A stretch of 64,000 nucleotides of DNA. Source: Filomicrobium sp. (GTDB taxonomy: Bacteria; Pseudomonadota; Alphaproteobacteria; Rhizobiales; Hyphomicrobiaceae). Position 1 is the stretch's first letter. Each line of letters starts with the position of its first letter. Both the position numbers and the translations under genes were made by a program. Below are positions 27,150-37,226 of this stretch, piece after piece. The stretch is from the NCBI GenBank assembly GCA_017792465.1, contig CP051234.1, positions 2,574,501 to 2,638,500 of the forward strand. The letters run 5' to 3'. The notes under the pieces are model-generated. The model did no database searches and was not told the origin of the DNA. It saw only the letters and a program-made list of their open reading frames with translations.

Positions 27150-27442
27150 CGGCGCTCATTGGCGTTTCCGCCTCCGTACAGCTGGCGCTTCGGCCGCCAC
27201 GCCGGATGGATGCGCCCGTTCCTGAGGTATCGATTTGGCTCAGGTTCGGCGTCCCAGGATCGGACTGCTTTCGGGCTCAGGTGCCCCGGACGTTTCGATT
27301 TAGGACGCGTTGCCTGACAGATCTTGGACTTGCAGTAGCAATTGCGGCTTTCGGGGGTGCCGCAATCGCTGTTAACCAAGCGCCGGGCCGGCGCTGCCTT
27401 AGAACGGCCTGAACCACATTCAACACATTGAACTTTCTGCAT
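27146..27442 (-). CDS. Small Cys-rich basic hypothetical protein
   Basis: A 98-residue, strongly basic protein that I do not recognise. The N-terminal part has CVECGSG and CYCKSKIC, spaced like a zinc-binding module, and the C-terminal part is rich in Arg, Pro and Gly. The ATG at 27442 has GGAGGA about 10 nt upstream, a strong ribosome site, which is the best argument that it is real. Its 3' end overlaps the SdhAF4-like gene by four bases on the opposite strand. It may be conserved only in close relatives. Confidence 0.4.
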   Translation of the reverse strand: MQKVQCVECGSGRSKAAPARRLVNSDCGTPESRNCYCKSKICQATRPKSKRPGHLSPKAVRSWDAEPEPNRYLRNGRIHPAWRPKRQLYGGGNANERR

Positions 27443-27633
27443 TTTTAGAATTTCCTCCATTGCCGCCGATAAGGCACGAAAAGTTTCTAGATCGATTTTG
27501 AGACTGGCCTTTACCGGATACTAACTGCGCTCGGCGCTGCGGGGGCGGTGTTCGCCGACGCGCGCCAGCTGAGGGCATTCACCTTGCACTTCCTTGATCA
27601 AAACGTTTCGCGTTGACTCAAGGAGATACTTCC

Positions 27634-28863
27634 ATGGCCGCTCAGCTCTTCAAGACCGGCTCTTTCATTGCCAAGAGCGAATTCGCTCGAGATGACCGCG
27701 GCAGCGTCGCTGTCATCTTCGGCTTCATGCTCCTTGCGTTCTTGATGGTCGCCGGAGTCGCGATCGACTATGGCCGCCTCTACCATACGAAATCTCGCCT
27801 CGTCAGCGCCGCCGATGCTGCCGCCCTTGCCGGCGGCAGCGCGCTCCTCGATGGCCGGCTCAGCGATGCCGAAATCGAAACACTGGCGAAGAAGTACTTC
27901 CAGAAAAACCTGGAAGATGGCGGTAACCTCTTTGGGACCGTGACGAGCCCGAATGTCACCATAAACCGCGCCACCGGCGAAGTGCACGTCGACACGACGG
28001 CGATCGTGCCGATGTCGATCACGAAGCTTGCCGGATTTAATGACGTCACCGTTCCTGTCGAAAGCGACACGGGATACGACCTGCGCGATATTGAGCTTGG
28101 CATCGCGCTTGACGTCACCGGCTCGATGCGCGGCAGCAAGATTGCCGACCTGAAAGCCGCGGCCAAGGACCTGATCGACACCCTGATGCCGGATGGCGCG
28201 CATCAGAACCGCGTGCGCATCGGTCTTGCCCCTTATGCCGCCAGCGTCAATGCCGGCTCCTATGCGAGCGTCGTAACCGGTCACAGCGGTCGTGGCCACA
28301 CGTGCGTCCATGAACGCTCAGGCACGCAGAAATTCACCGATGCAGCCCCGACCGGCATCAACAAGCTTGGCCGAGAGCGAAATATGAGCTGCCCTTCGGC
28401 GCAAGTTCTCCCGCTCAGCGAAAATAAGACACTCTTGAAAAACCAGATCGACCGCCTGTCCGCCAGTGGAAACACCGCCGGCCACCTGGGCGCAGCGTGG
28501 GCCTGGTATCTCGTCTCTCCGGTCTGGGATTCAATCTGGCCGGCGGCCAACAAGCCGGTTGCCTACAACGACGGAAAAACCATGAAGGCTGTGATCCTGA
28601 TGACGGATGGCATCTTCAACGAAGAGTATATTATCGGAAACGGAAGGTCGGCTCGTCAGGCACGCTCGGTCTGCACCGAGATGAAGGCCAAAGGTGTTAC
28701 CGTTTATTCAATCGCTTTCCAGGCTCCGGGTTCGGCGCAGTCGCTGCTGCAGGACTGCTCTTCGGGTAGCTCGTACTACTATGCTGCCTCGAACGGCGGA
28801 GAACTGCGCCAGGCTTTCCAGAAGATCGCGAAGACACTCAACAATCTGCGGCTGACCAACTAA
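27634..28863 (+). CDS. TadG-like pilus-assembly protein with VWFA domain
   Basis: A 409-residue protein. Residues ~22-50 (DRGSVAVIFGFMLLAFLMVAGVAIDYGR) form the TadE/TadG-type N-terminal transmembrane segment, followed by ADAAALAGGSALL. The von Willebrand A domain shows LDVTGSM (residues ~159-165, MIDAS) and ILMTDGIFN. Such proteins act in tight-adherence pilus assembly or as surface adhesins. The ATG at 27634 has AAGGAG upstream. No other tad genes are near, so it is an orphan. The last 20 codons recur four more times downstream (see the repeat entry). Confidence 0.85.
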   Translation: MAAQLFKTGSFIAKSEFARDDRGSVAVIFGFMLLAFLMVAGVAIDYGRLYHTKSRLVSAADAAALAGGSALLDGRLSDAEIETLAKKYFQKNLEDGGNLFGTVTSPNVTINRATGEVHVDTTAIVPMSITKLAGFNDVTVPVESDTGYDLRDIELGIALDVTGSMRGSKIADLKAAAKDLIDTLMPDGAHQNRVRIGLAPYAASVNAGSYASVVTGHSGRGHTCVHERSGTQKFTDAAPTGINKLGRERNMSCPSAQVLPLSENKTLLKNQIDRLSASGNTAGHLGAAWAWYLVSPVWDSIWPAANKPVAYNDGKTMKAVILMTDGIFNEEYIIGNGRSARQARSVCTEMKAKGVTVYSIAFQAPGSAQSLLQDCSSGSSYYYAASNGGELRQAFQKIAKTLNNLRLTN

Positions 28864-29342
28864 TAGGTCCTTGCTGGCCAACACTTCCTAAAGTCGTGTG
28901 GGCTGGTGGAGAACTGCGGCAGGCCTTCCAGAAAATCGCGAAGACGCTCAACAACCTACGGCTGACCAACTAATAGGTCCTTGCTGGCCAACACTTCCTA
29001 AAGTCGTGTTGGCTGGTGGAGAACTGCGGCAGGCCTTCCAGAAAATCGCGAAGACGCTCAACAACCTACGGCTGACCAACTAATAGGTCCTTGCTGGCCA
29101 ACACTTCCTAAAGTCGTGTTGGCTGGTGGAGAACTGCGGCAGGCCTTCCAGAAGATCGCGAAGACACTCAACAACCTGCGGCTGACCAATTGAGTATTTT
29201 CCGACCCAACACTTCCTAAAGTCGTGTTGGCTGGCGGAGAACTGCGCCAAGCATTTCAGAAGATCGCGAAGACGCTCAACAACCTACGGCTGACCAACTA
29301 AGAAGTCCTTGCTGGCCAACACTTCCTTTGCTCAACACCGCG
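28801..29342 (+). repeat. Five tandem copies of the TadG-like gene's 3' end plus a hairpin
   Basis: The last 20 codons of the gene (ELRQAFQKIAKTLNNLRL and flanks) begin at 28801 in the gene and again at 28911, 29021, 29131 and 29239. The period is 110, 110, 110 and 108 bp. Each copy ends in its own stop codon (TAA, or TGA in the fourth). All base changes I can find between copies within the 20 codons are synonymous. A hairpin CCAACAC...GTGTTGG follows each copy, at 28878, 28988, 29098, 29206 and, diverged, 29316. The copies are in different frames and lack credible start sites. Confidence 0.92.
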
Positions 29343-29833
29343 CAAGCTGGTGTTGACGACCGAAGTCGCGTCGGGAGGCTTCTCTGCCAAGACATCGATG
29401 GCTGGCGCTTCGGCGTCACCCTCTTTTTAGCTTGGTGGCACGTTTGATTTAGGCCCTCAATAAAACATCGCTTCGAGCAGAATTATGCGGCTTGGAAGAC
29501 CAGCGCACACGAGGTCAGTCGCACGCGTGAGCCCTGTTCCGATGTGCTGAATAGTGCGGCAAAATTCTGCCAAACGCCGTGCATGCTGCACCAAGTTTAA
29601 GCAGCCAAAAAGTCTGCCGCAAATACACTTGACCGGAATTGAAAGTCGGTATGCACTATCGGGAAAAGCCTACTTTCAGGGTTTGGAAATTGCCAGGGAT
29701 ATCGTTCAACAACAATGTCTGTGGAAGATCACGCGAAGATGCATCGCATGGGCTCTTTTGATCCAATCGCAAAATAATTAGCCGATTGGCGAAGACATTC
29801 CGCAGATGAAAAATTAGAAAAACGAGTGGGTCT
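29343..29833. other. Intergenic region before the ANTAR gene
   Basis: About 490 bases without a gene I can support. It is AT-richer than the surroundings. Short open frames exist but have no ribosome site or recognisable content. It separates the 3'-end repeat array from the ANTAR operon and probably contains that operon's promoter. Confidence 0.45.
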
Positions 29834-30418
29834 ATGCTCGTACGCAATCTGCATTTTTCCTACCTGCCGGAACACGGCCATTTCTGCGCATTGCTGGACT
29901 TCGTTGGCTTCGACTGGTCGGGACCTTCGCAATGCTCGTTTGGCGCGACGAAGGACGGAGCCGACAGGATCGCTGGATGCATTCCGAACTCGGTCTGTCT
30001 CTTGCTGTTCAGCCGCCGCCGCCGATCCGGCGCTCCCTGCCACAGAACCGATGCTGCGCCTTCGGCGGTCCATGTCGACGCCATAGACGCGGACCTCCTC
30101 TACGATGTCGCATATAGCGGCGGCGGCGTTGTCTACAGTTCTATCGGATCCGATGATCACCTACCCGGTGAGCTATCTGCGAGATCCCGGCACGTGCTCA
30201 CTCACGTTTGCCGCAAAGGGGTCCAGGCGGAACAGGCGCTCGAGGATCGCAACCAGATCTTCCGCGCAACGCGAATCCTGATGGGGATCACCGGCAGCAG
30301 CGAGAACGATGCCTTTCAGAAGCTGAGAACGCTGGCCATGCACAGGCGGCAGACACTGGCTTCGATATCCAAACAAATAAATCGACTGGGAGAGACGACC
30401 TTGGAGCGTGCCGCATGA
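29834..30418 (+). CDS. ANTAR-domain RNA-binding regulator
   Basis: 194 residues. The C-terminal ~58 residues (ALEDRNQIFRATRILMGITG then AFQKLRTLAMHRRQTLASI) match the ANTAR helical domain, which in NasR, AmiR and EutV binds dual hairpins in mRNA leaders to block termination. The N-terminal ~125 residues are weakly receiver-like: LVRNLHFSYLPEHGHFCALL recalls AmiR, but the middle (RRRRSGAPCHRT) is atypical, so a frameshift or rapid divergence is possible. Its stop overlaps the ATG of the next gene (ATGA), which implies co-translation. Confidence 0.68.
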   Translation: MLVRNLHFSYLPEHGHFCALLDFVGFDWSGPSQCSFGATKDGADRIAGCIPNSVCLLLFSRRRRSGAPCHRTDAAPSAVHVDAIDADLLYDVAYSGGGVVYSSIGSDDHLPGELSARSRHVLTHVCRKGVQAEQALEDRNQIFRATRILMGITGSSENDAFQKLRTLAMHRRQTLASISKQINRLGETTLERAA

Positions 30419-31362
30419 CACAAGCAAAACGACCCTTCGTTCGGGTCACGGAATTATGGGTCCCGAACGCTGACGGGCAGAAACTGAAGTTGGCCCGCGG
30501 CCAATATGGTGAGCTCAGCGATTTCGAGACTGTCAGCCAGGACTTGGAATTTGCTTTCGGCGAAGGCTTGCCTGGAAAAGCCTGGAAAGATGGGCATCCG
30601 ATCGTCATGCACGACCTGTCGAAGCCGTTGTTCTTGCGGGAAGACGCAGCCCGGAAGGTCGGCCTGACATGCGGCGTTGCCGTTCCGATCATCAAGGGCG
30701 AAGAGACAAAAGCCGTCCTCGTTCTTCTCTGCGGTGACAGCGAGGAACATCTCGGCGCGATCGAGGTTTGGAACGCGCCGCCGGGTGAACCTGATATGGG
30801 CCTCTCGGATGGCTATTTCGGAACCGCGTCAAAGTTCGAGTTCCAGTCGAAGCACATGAAGTTCCGCAAAGGATTTGGTCTGCCGGGCCTCGCCTGGGAA
30901 AGTGGCACGCCGATCGTCATGGGCGACCTTGGACGGACCAAGAAATTCATCCGGCGCCAAAGTGCTGAGACTTCGGGGATTACGCGTGGTCTTGGCATTC
31001 CGCTTGGCGATCGCGACGACGGGACCTGGGTGCTGACGATCCTTTCGGCATTAAGCACGCCGATCGCCGGGCGCTTCGAGGTCTGGCTGCCAAGCGACGA
31101 CGGAAACGGTTTGGTTTTCAACACCGGCATTTGCGAAAGCGGAGCTGACCTTGGCGGCGCCTACGAAGGCTTGAGCGTCAGCAAAGTTGACTCTGCGCTC
31201 GGACGGGCGCTGCATGACGGGATACCTTGGATCTCGACGAGCATCGAGGATGAAGACCCGGAAGTCTCCGCATCCTGTAAGGCCGCCGAATTAAGCAGGT
31301 TGGTCGCGATGCCGGTGTATTCGGGAGAGAAGTTAAATTCGGTCGTCGCCTGGTATTCCTGA
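30415..31362 (+). CDS. Triple-GAF-domain protein
   Basis: A 315-residue soluble protein made of three GAF-like repeats, about residues 8-110, 114-215 and 219-315. Each opens with a similar strand (VTELWVPNADG, AIEVWNAPPGE, RFEVWLPSDDG), and the first two share GLPGKAWKDGHPIVMHDL / GLPGLAWESGTPIVMGDL. GAF domains bind small ligands or cofactors. No output domain follows, so the signal is probably passed to a partner; the ATGA-coupled ANTAR protein is the obvious candidate. An in-frame extension upstream to 30208 lies inside the ANTAR gene and is rejected. The ligand is unknown. Confidence 0.75.
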   Translation: MTQAKRPFVRVTELWVPNADGQKLKLARGQYGELSDFETVSQDLEFAFGEGLPGKAWKDGHPIVMHDLSKPLFLREDAARKVGLTCGVAVPIIKGEETKAVLVLLCGDSEEHLGAIEVWNAPPGEPDMGLSDGYFGTASKFEFQSKHMKFRKGFGLPGLAWESGTPIVMGDLGRTKKFIRRQSAETSGITRGLGIPLGDRDDGTWVLTILSALSTPIAGRFEVWLPSDDGNGLVFNTGICESGADLGGAYEGLSVSKVDSALGRALHDGIPWISTSIEDEDPEVSASCKAAELSRLVAMPVYSGEKLNSVVAWYS

Positions 31363-31396
31363 ATTTGCGTGACGAGAAAACGGAAGGGTGTTCCCT

Positions 31397-31768
31397 ATGG
31401 AAACGAAGCCTGTATTCATGCAGAAGACTTTCAACTTCAAAGGGCAAGGCCTTGAGACGGCCATTTCAATTGAAGGCTTGTCTTATACGGTTCCTGAAAA
31501 TACCAAATCGCAATTGGTTTATTTCCGAGCCGGCAATTCCGCCGATGACCTCGTCAACCTCACGCTTTTACGCGACGGGGAATTGATGCGCCTCTTTCCG
31601 ATCGGCATGAAAAGCTCAATGCATTTTCCGTTGGCCATCCAGGAATTCCTGCCGGCCGGTACTGTGCTGGAACTCGTCCTGTCGGCGCCGGACAAGTTGC
31701 CGGGCTCGATTTTCGTCGACATCGGTTTGATGGAGCACGTCCGCGAGGAGACGGTCGCCGCATCGTAA
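31397..31768 (+). CDS. Small unrecognised protein of the ANTAR-GAF operon
   Basis: A 123-residue protein without signal peptide or membrane helix that I cannot assign to a family. Alternating polar/hydrophobic segments (TAISIEGLSYTVPE, SQLVYFRAGN, TVLELVLSA, GSIFVDIGLM) suggest an all-beta fold. It has no cysteine. The ATG at 31397 has GGAAGGG upstream; GTG at 31388 is also possible. It is 34 nt after the triple-GAF gene in the same direction, so it is probably the third gene of the operon, and a terminator follows. Confidence 0.65.
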   Translation: METKPVFMQKTFNFKGQGLETAISIEGLSYTVPENTKSQLVYFRAGNSADDLVNLTLLRDGELMRLFPIGMKSSMHFPLAIQEFLPAGTVLELVLSAPDKLPGSIFVDIGLMEHVREETVAAS

Positions 31769-31814
31769 GTCGGTGATTTGGTTGCCGTCGCTGCGAGGAC
31801 GTTCGGTTGAAATG

Positions 31815-31848
31815 AAAACGGCCCCGGAGATTTCCGAGGCCGTTTTTT
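31815..31848 (+). terminator. Terminator of the ANTAR-GAF operon
   Basis: AAAACGGCC (31815-31823) pairs with GGCCGTTTT (31838-31846), with further inner CGG/CCG pairing, followed by TT and later a second T run. It is a classic Rho-independent terminator behind the small unknown gene. Confidence 0.85.
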
Positions 31849-31862
31849 GGGTCTTTTTTACG

Positions 31863-31924
31863 CCAACACTTCCTAAAGTCGTGTTGGGCTCGATAACCGC
31901 CAACACTTCCCAGGGTCGTGTTGG
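31863..31924. repeat. Two copies of the CCAACAC...GTGTTGG hairpin next to acs
   Basis: Hairpins at 31863-31887 and 31900-31924 match the element found after each 3'-end copy at 28.9-29.3 kb. The second ends one base before the acs stop codon. Compared with the first, its loop-side bases TAAAG become CAGGG; this turns two inner T-A pairs into T-G pairs if the plus strand is read as RNA, so pairing would be kept. Confidence 0.8.
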
Positions 31925-31925
31925 G

Positions 31926-33884
<1,959 letters not shown>

Positions 33885-34246
33885 GCGTCTTCCTCCCGAG
33901 TAGATTTGGTGTGATTGTTTGCCAGCATTATGGACAGGCGGCGGGGGCCAAACAACCAACCCCTTCGTCGAACTAACCCTGCTGATTCTAGTATAATTCT
34001 AGTGTTTTCGTGCGTTTCGCATCTTGGTATTTCGGTGATGCTACGAAAGAAAATGCGCACCGTTAAGACCAGATTTTGCACGCGATGAATGGCGGACATA
34101 TTTTGCCTGCCCGTCTTGCAGTGCAGCAAAATGTAGTACCCTGATCGATATCTGATTTTTGGCGGGGATGGCGTCGGCACATCCAATGGCCTGTTCGCGA
34201 CAACTCTTCTGGCGACACACCCTCGCGCAATGTGTAGAAAGCTTGG
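33885..34246. other. Divergent intergenic region between acs and the MBL hydrolase
   Basis: 362 bases. TATAAT occurs at 33992-33997, and ATTCTAG is directly repeated at 33985-33991 and 33996-34002. These could be promoter or operator elements for acs or the divergent gene, but no matching -35 box could be placed. No gene is seen. Confidence 0.4.
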
Positions 34247-35173
34247 ATGCGTCAAAACAATTCGCCTCCAGAAGTCCCGCTGCGCCGGGATATGAATTTC
34301 AGCTACGGCATCCCAGGCGGCATCCTGCCAGGCGTCGTCCGGCTGGTTGCTAACAATCCAGGTCCGTTCACCCACAAGGGAACGAATACCTATCTGATTG
34401 GATCGAAGTCGCTGGCTGTCATCGATCCAGGGCCGGATGATCCCCTGCATCGCGAAGCCATCCTGACCGCGGCGAACGGACGGCCGATCAGCCATATCCT
34501 CATCACCCATGCGCATCGCGACCATCTGGATGGGCTGGCCAAGCTGCAGGAAGCGACCAAAGCGATTTCGATGGCTTATGGCCGCGCGCATTTGGAGGTG
34601 CCCGAGCAGCTAAATTCACCTTCGGGCCGAGATTTCGTCGACCTGGATTTCGCACCCGATGTTCGCATTGAAGATGGGGCGGTGATCGAAGGCGAAGACT
34701 GGAAGCTCGAAGCGCTCTTTACCCCTGGCCATGCGCCGGACCATCTGTGTCTGTTACTTGCCGACCAGAACGTCATCTTCTCGGGCGACCACGTTATGGG
34801 GTGGAATACGACAGTGATCGCCCCGCCTGAGGGCCGGATGGCAGATTACAACGCTTCGCTGTCAAAGCTTCTCGACATCAATTGCGACCTCTACCTGCCC
34901 GGTCACGGCGGACGACTGGAAGATGCGCGGCGGACGGTCAAGGCTTTCCTTCTGCACCGGCAATGGCGCGAGCAGGCGATCCATGATGCGATTCGCAACA
35001 AGGGCCTCAACATCCGCGGCATCGTTGCGCTGATCTATAAGGGCCTTGATGAAAAGCTCATTCAAGCCGCCGGTCTGTCAGTGATGGCGCACGTCGAGCA
35101 CCTCAAGGAGCAGGGGTTCGTGGCTTACGAAGCGCCGCTCGACCTCGATACTGAGATTACAGCCACCAGCTAG
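34247..35173 (+). CDS. Metallo-beta-lactamase-fold hydrolase (LACTB2-like)
   Basis: A 308-residue hydrolase with the MBL zinc motif THAHRDHLDG, then FTPGHAPDHLCL, FSGDHVMGW and LPGHGG, in order. The GTNTYLIG strand and the C-terminal winged-helix-like tail (IRGIVALIYKGLDEKLIQAA) match the LACTB2-like RNase/hydrolase branch common in Alphaproteobacteria. A signal peptide is lacking, so it is cytoplasmic. The true start could be the ATG at 34292 (MNFSYG), which fits the family's N-terminus. The substrate is unknown. Confidence 0.88.
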   Translation: MRQNNSPPEVPLRRDMNFSYGIPGGILPGVVRLVANNPGPFTHKGTNTYLIGSKSLAVIDPGPDDPLHREAILTAANGRPISHILITHAHRDHLDGLAKLQEATKAISMAYGRAHLEVPEQLNSPSGRDFVDLDFAPDVRIEDGAVIEGEDWKLEALFTPGHAPDHLCLLLADQNVIFSGDHVMGWNTTVIAPPEGRMADYNASLSKLLDINCDLYLPGHGGRLEDARRTVKAFLLHRQWREQAIHDAIRNKGLNIRGIVALIYKGLDEKLIQAAGLSVMAHVEHLKEQGFVAYEAPLDLDTEITATS

Positions 35174-35223
35174 CTGGGTGACGGTGGGGCGACGCCGGAT
35201 CTGCCGGCGTTGGCGTCTAGCGT

Positions 35224-36066
35224 TCAGCGTCGCTTGGTCTTCTTTGAGCGCTTCTTACGCCGCAGATTGCTGGTTTGCGGACCCGACACGGTGGCTTCGA
35301 GGCGGGCGACGATTTCCTTCAAGACTCTGCGGACACGTTCGGCGTTGCGGCCGAGGTCATGACGGCCGTAGCGAGACGCAGATCGGACATCGATCTTTGC
35401 CGTCAGGCGATTGCCGACGACGCGGATGACGACATCGTCGTAAAAGCCCCAGATCAGCGTCCGGTCATAGGCCTCGATATCGCCTTCTGCAGGCGCCTCA
35501 TCTCCGGGCGGGGTCTCCTGGACGATTTTCATGCCGAGACGGCGCAAGGCATCGACGGAGACTTCATAGGCTTCGGAAACCGAGCGGTTGACGAGCAGCG
35601 GTTTGAGATCCGGGAACGCGGCTCGTTGTAGTTCGGCAAAGGCCTCGCCTGGGTAATCGGGCAAATTCGCTCCCGGTGCGCGGCGGGCTCCCAGCACGAC
35701 GAACTGGGGCGGGCTCGCCCAGTCGGTGGTGATGTCGTTGATTTCCGGATTGGCGTTGACTTTCGGCAGGACGATCGCCGGCCAGGCAACAACAACCGTG
35801 GCGAGCAATCCGCCCAGAAAAACCGTACCAAGACCCTTTGCGCCGGTGCGCCAGATATCGAGGATCGCCAGGACGCCGAGCGCCAGCGCCAACAGCCCAC
35901 CCAGGATCGACAGCTTGACCAGATTGAGCGCGACCGGCGTGGGGATTGAAAACAGGCGGTGGAGGAAGATCGCGCTTAAGATCAAGGTCGCGCTGAAGAC
36001 GGCGATGCGGCCGCACCACGCAGCATAGCGGCTTGACTTCCCTAAGATATCGAAGGGCGTTTTCAT
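35224..36066 (-). CDS. DUF1499 membrane protein
   Basis: A 280-residue protein with three hydrophobic helices in the first ~110 residues and a soluble domain afterwards. The C-terminal half (VSVDALRRLGMKIVQ, then YDRTLIWGFYDDVVIRV and IDVRSASRYGRHDLGRNAERVR) is the DUF1499 signature. It ends in a Lys/Arg-rich tail (KKRSKKTKRR). DUF1499 has no established biochemical function that I know of. Its 3' end faces the MBL hydrolase gene. Confidence 0.85.
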   Translation of the reverse strand: MKTPFDILGKSSRYAAWCGRIAVFSATLILSAIFLHRLFSIPTPVALNLVKLSILGGLLALALGVLAILDIWRTGAKGLGTVFLGGLLATVVVAWPAIVLPKVNANPEINDITTDWASPPQFVVLGARRAPGANLPDYPGEAFAELQRAAFPDLKPLLVNRSVSEAYEVSVDALRRLGMKIVQETPPGDEAPAEGDIEAYDRTLIWGFYDDVVIRVVGNRLTAKIDVRSASRYGRHDLGRNAERVRRVLKEIVARLEATVSGPQTSNLRRKKRSKKTKRR

Positions 36067-36236
36067 TTCGTCAGATCTGATCCGAATGTTTTCGTCCCGC
36101 AGAGAACTGCCACACTCCTTGGGCCACGTCAGCCAGAAAGCGGTTGATAGTCGGCGCGTGTGGTTTTTCCATGGGGATGGTTGCTTATACTGATCAATGA
36201 GTTGCGGCTTGATTCAAGATCGATGAGGCGCGGCCA

Positions 36237-37184
36237 ATGGCCCCCGGTGGACTTCTGAAACGCCAGTTTGAAGGTTCTTCATCCGGTCGCGGACGCGTCC
36301 GGGCCGGCGTCTTGGCGTTAATTTGTTGCGCCGGCTTCGCGACGGTGCCGGTTTTCGCGCAGCCGCGCATATCGGATGGGGACCCCATCAGGATTGCAAG
36401 CTGGAACCTGCTGGATGCAGTGGGTGTCGGCGTGATCGATCGCGCCGAACCGGCAGCACCAACGTGGCGCAATACCTTCGGCTCTGAGCGGCGCGTCGCT
36501 GCCAAACCAAAATTCGCCGGCGACAGGCTAGGCGCGGATGTCGTCCTTTTGCAGGGCGTGAAGAGTGTCGGCGAAGTGCGGCAGCTATTTCCGGCGCGGA
36601 CCTGGAAACTCATTCTTTCGCGGCAAATTCTGCGCGATGGCACCAGCGGCCGTTTTTCGGCTTCGACGCGGATCGATGGGTCCGGGACAACGACGGCGAT
36701 CGCTGTGCGTTATCAGAGACGGCTCAGGGTGACGCGGATCGAGCACTTGCTTGAACTGGCGCCGGTTGGCGCAGAGAATGAGGGCAGCGACGCTCCGCGG
36801 AATTTAGAAGCCGGAGCACAACCGGAGAATGCTGGAGATACCGCATCAGGACCTGAGCCTTCACCCTCGGCAGGTGTGGCTGTTCGGCTTTCGCAATCCG
36901 GGCGGCTGTTCTGGGTTGTTTCTGCCGCTCTTGAAAGCGACTGCAGCGGAGCGGGCGAGAAGCCATGCGAGGCAGCCGGCAAGCTTGAGGCGTGGCTCAA
37001 GGAAAAGCGCGACAAGGGCCGCAGCATTGTCGTCGGCGGACAGCTTTATCCGGATTTGCGCCAAGCCGGGCCGCGCGGAGCCTGTGCGGACCAGGAGATC
37101 GTCGCCGACAAGGCACTTGAGGCTGAGACCGGTGCCGATACGGTCGCAGGCTGCATCGCGTTTGCCGATATCGCACCGCTTTGA
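36237..37184 (+). CDS. Secreted endonuclease/exonuclease/phosphatase-like protein, degenerate
   Basis: A 315-residue protein with an N-terminal hydrophobic export segment (~residues 24-42). The start of the mature chain looks like the EEP fold (PIRIASWNLLDAVG, then RLGADVVLLQGVKSV), but the catalytic Glu expected after LQ is Gly, and the late His/Asp motifs (SDH) are not visible; GGQLYPDL may sit at the GDFN position. It is therefore probably inactive or divergent. The middle has a Glu/Gly/Pro-rich low-complexity insert. The ATG at 36237 has GAGG upstream. Confidence 0.6.
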   Translation: MAPGGLLKRQFEGSSSGRGRVRAGVLALICCAGFATVPVFAQPRISDGDPIRIASWNLLDAVGVGVIDRAEPAAPTWRNTFGSERRVAAKPKFAGDRLGADVVLLQGVKSVGEVRQLFPARTWKLILSRQILRDGTSGRFSASTRIDGSGTTTAIAVRYQRRLRVTRIEHLLELAPVGAENEGSDAPRNLEAGAQPENAGDTASGPEPSPSAGVAVRLSQSGRLFWVVSAALESDCSGAGEKPCEAAGKLEAWLKEKRDKGRSIVVGGQLYPDLRQAGPRGACADQEIVADKALEAETGADTVAGCIAFADIAPL

Positions 37185-37226
37185 GCGCTTCGACGCGCGA
37201 CCGCTTTGCCACCCTGCCGCCCTGCC

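Noticed and set aside
28898-29083. A 61-codon frame running through the repeat array
   Set aside because: It is produced by frame shifts between repeat units and has no ribosome site.
28801-29342. Possible CRISPR array
   Set aside because: The repeated unit is a gene tail plus hairpin with a 110-bp period and no unique spacers of similar size; no cas genes are near.
28878-31924. Integron-type attC sites
   Set aside because: Some hairpins end in GTTGGGC, which fits the attC core, but the elements are only 25 bp, lack the matching left core, and there is no integrase gene.
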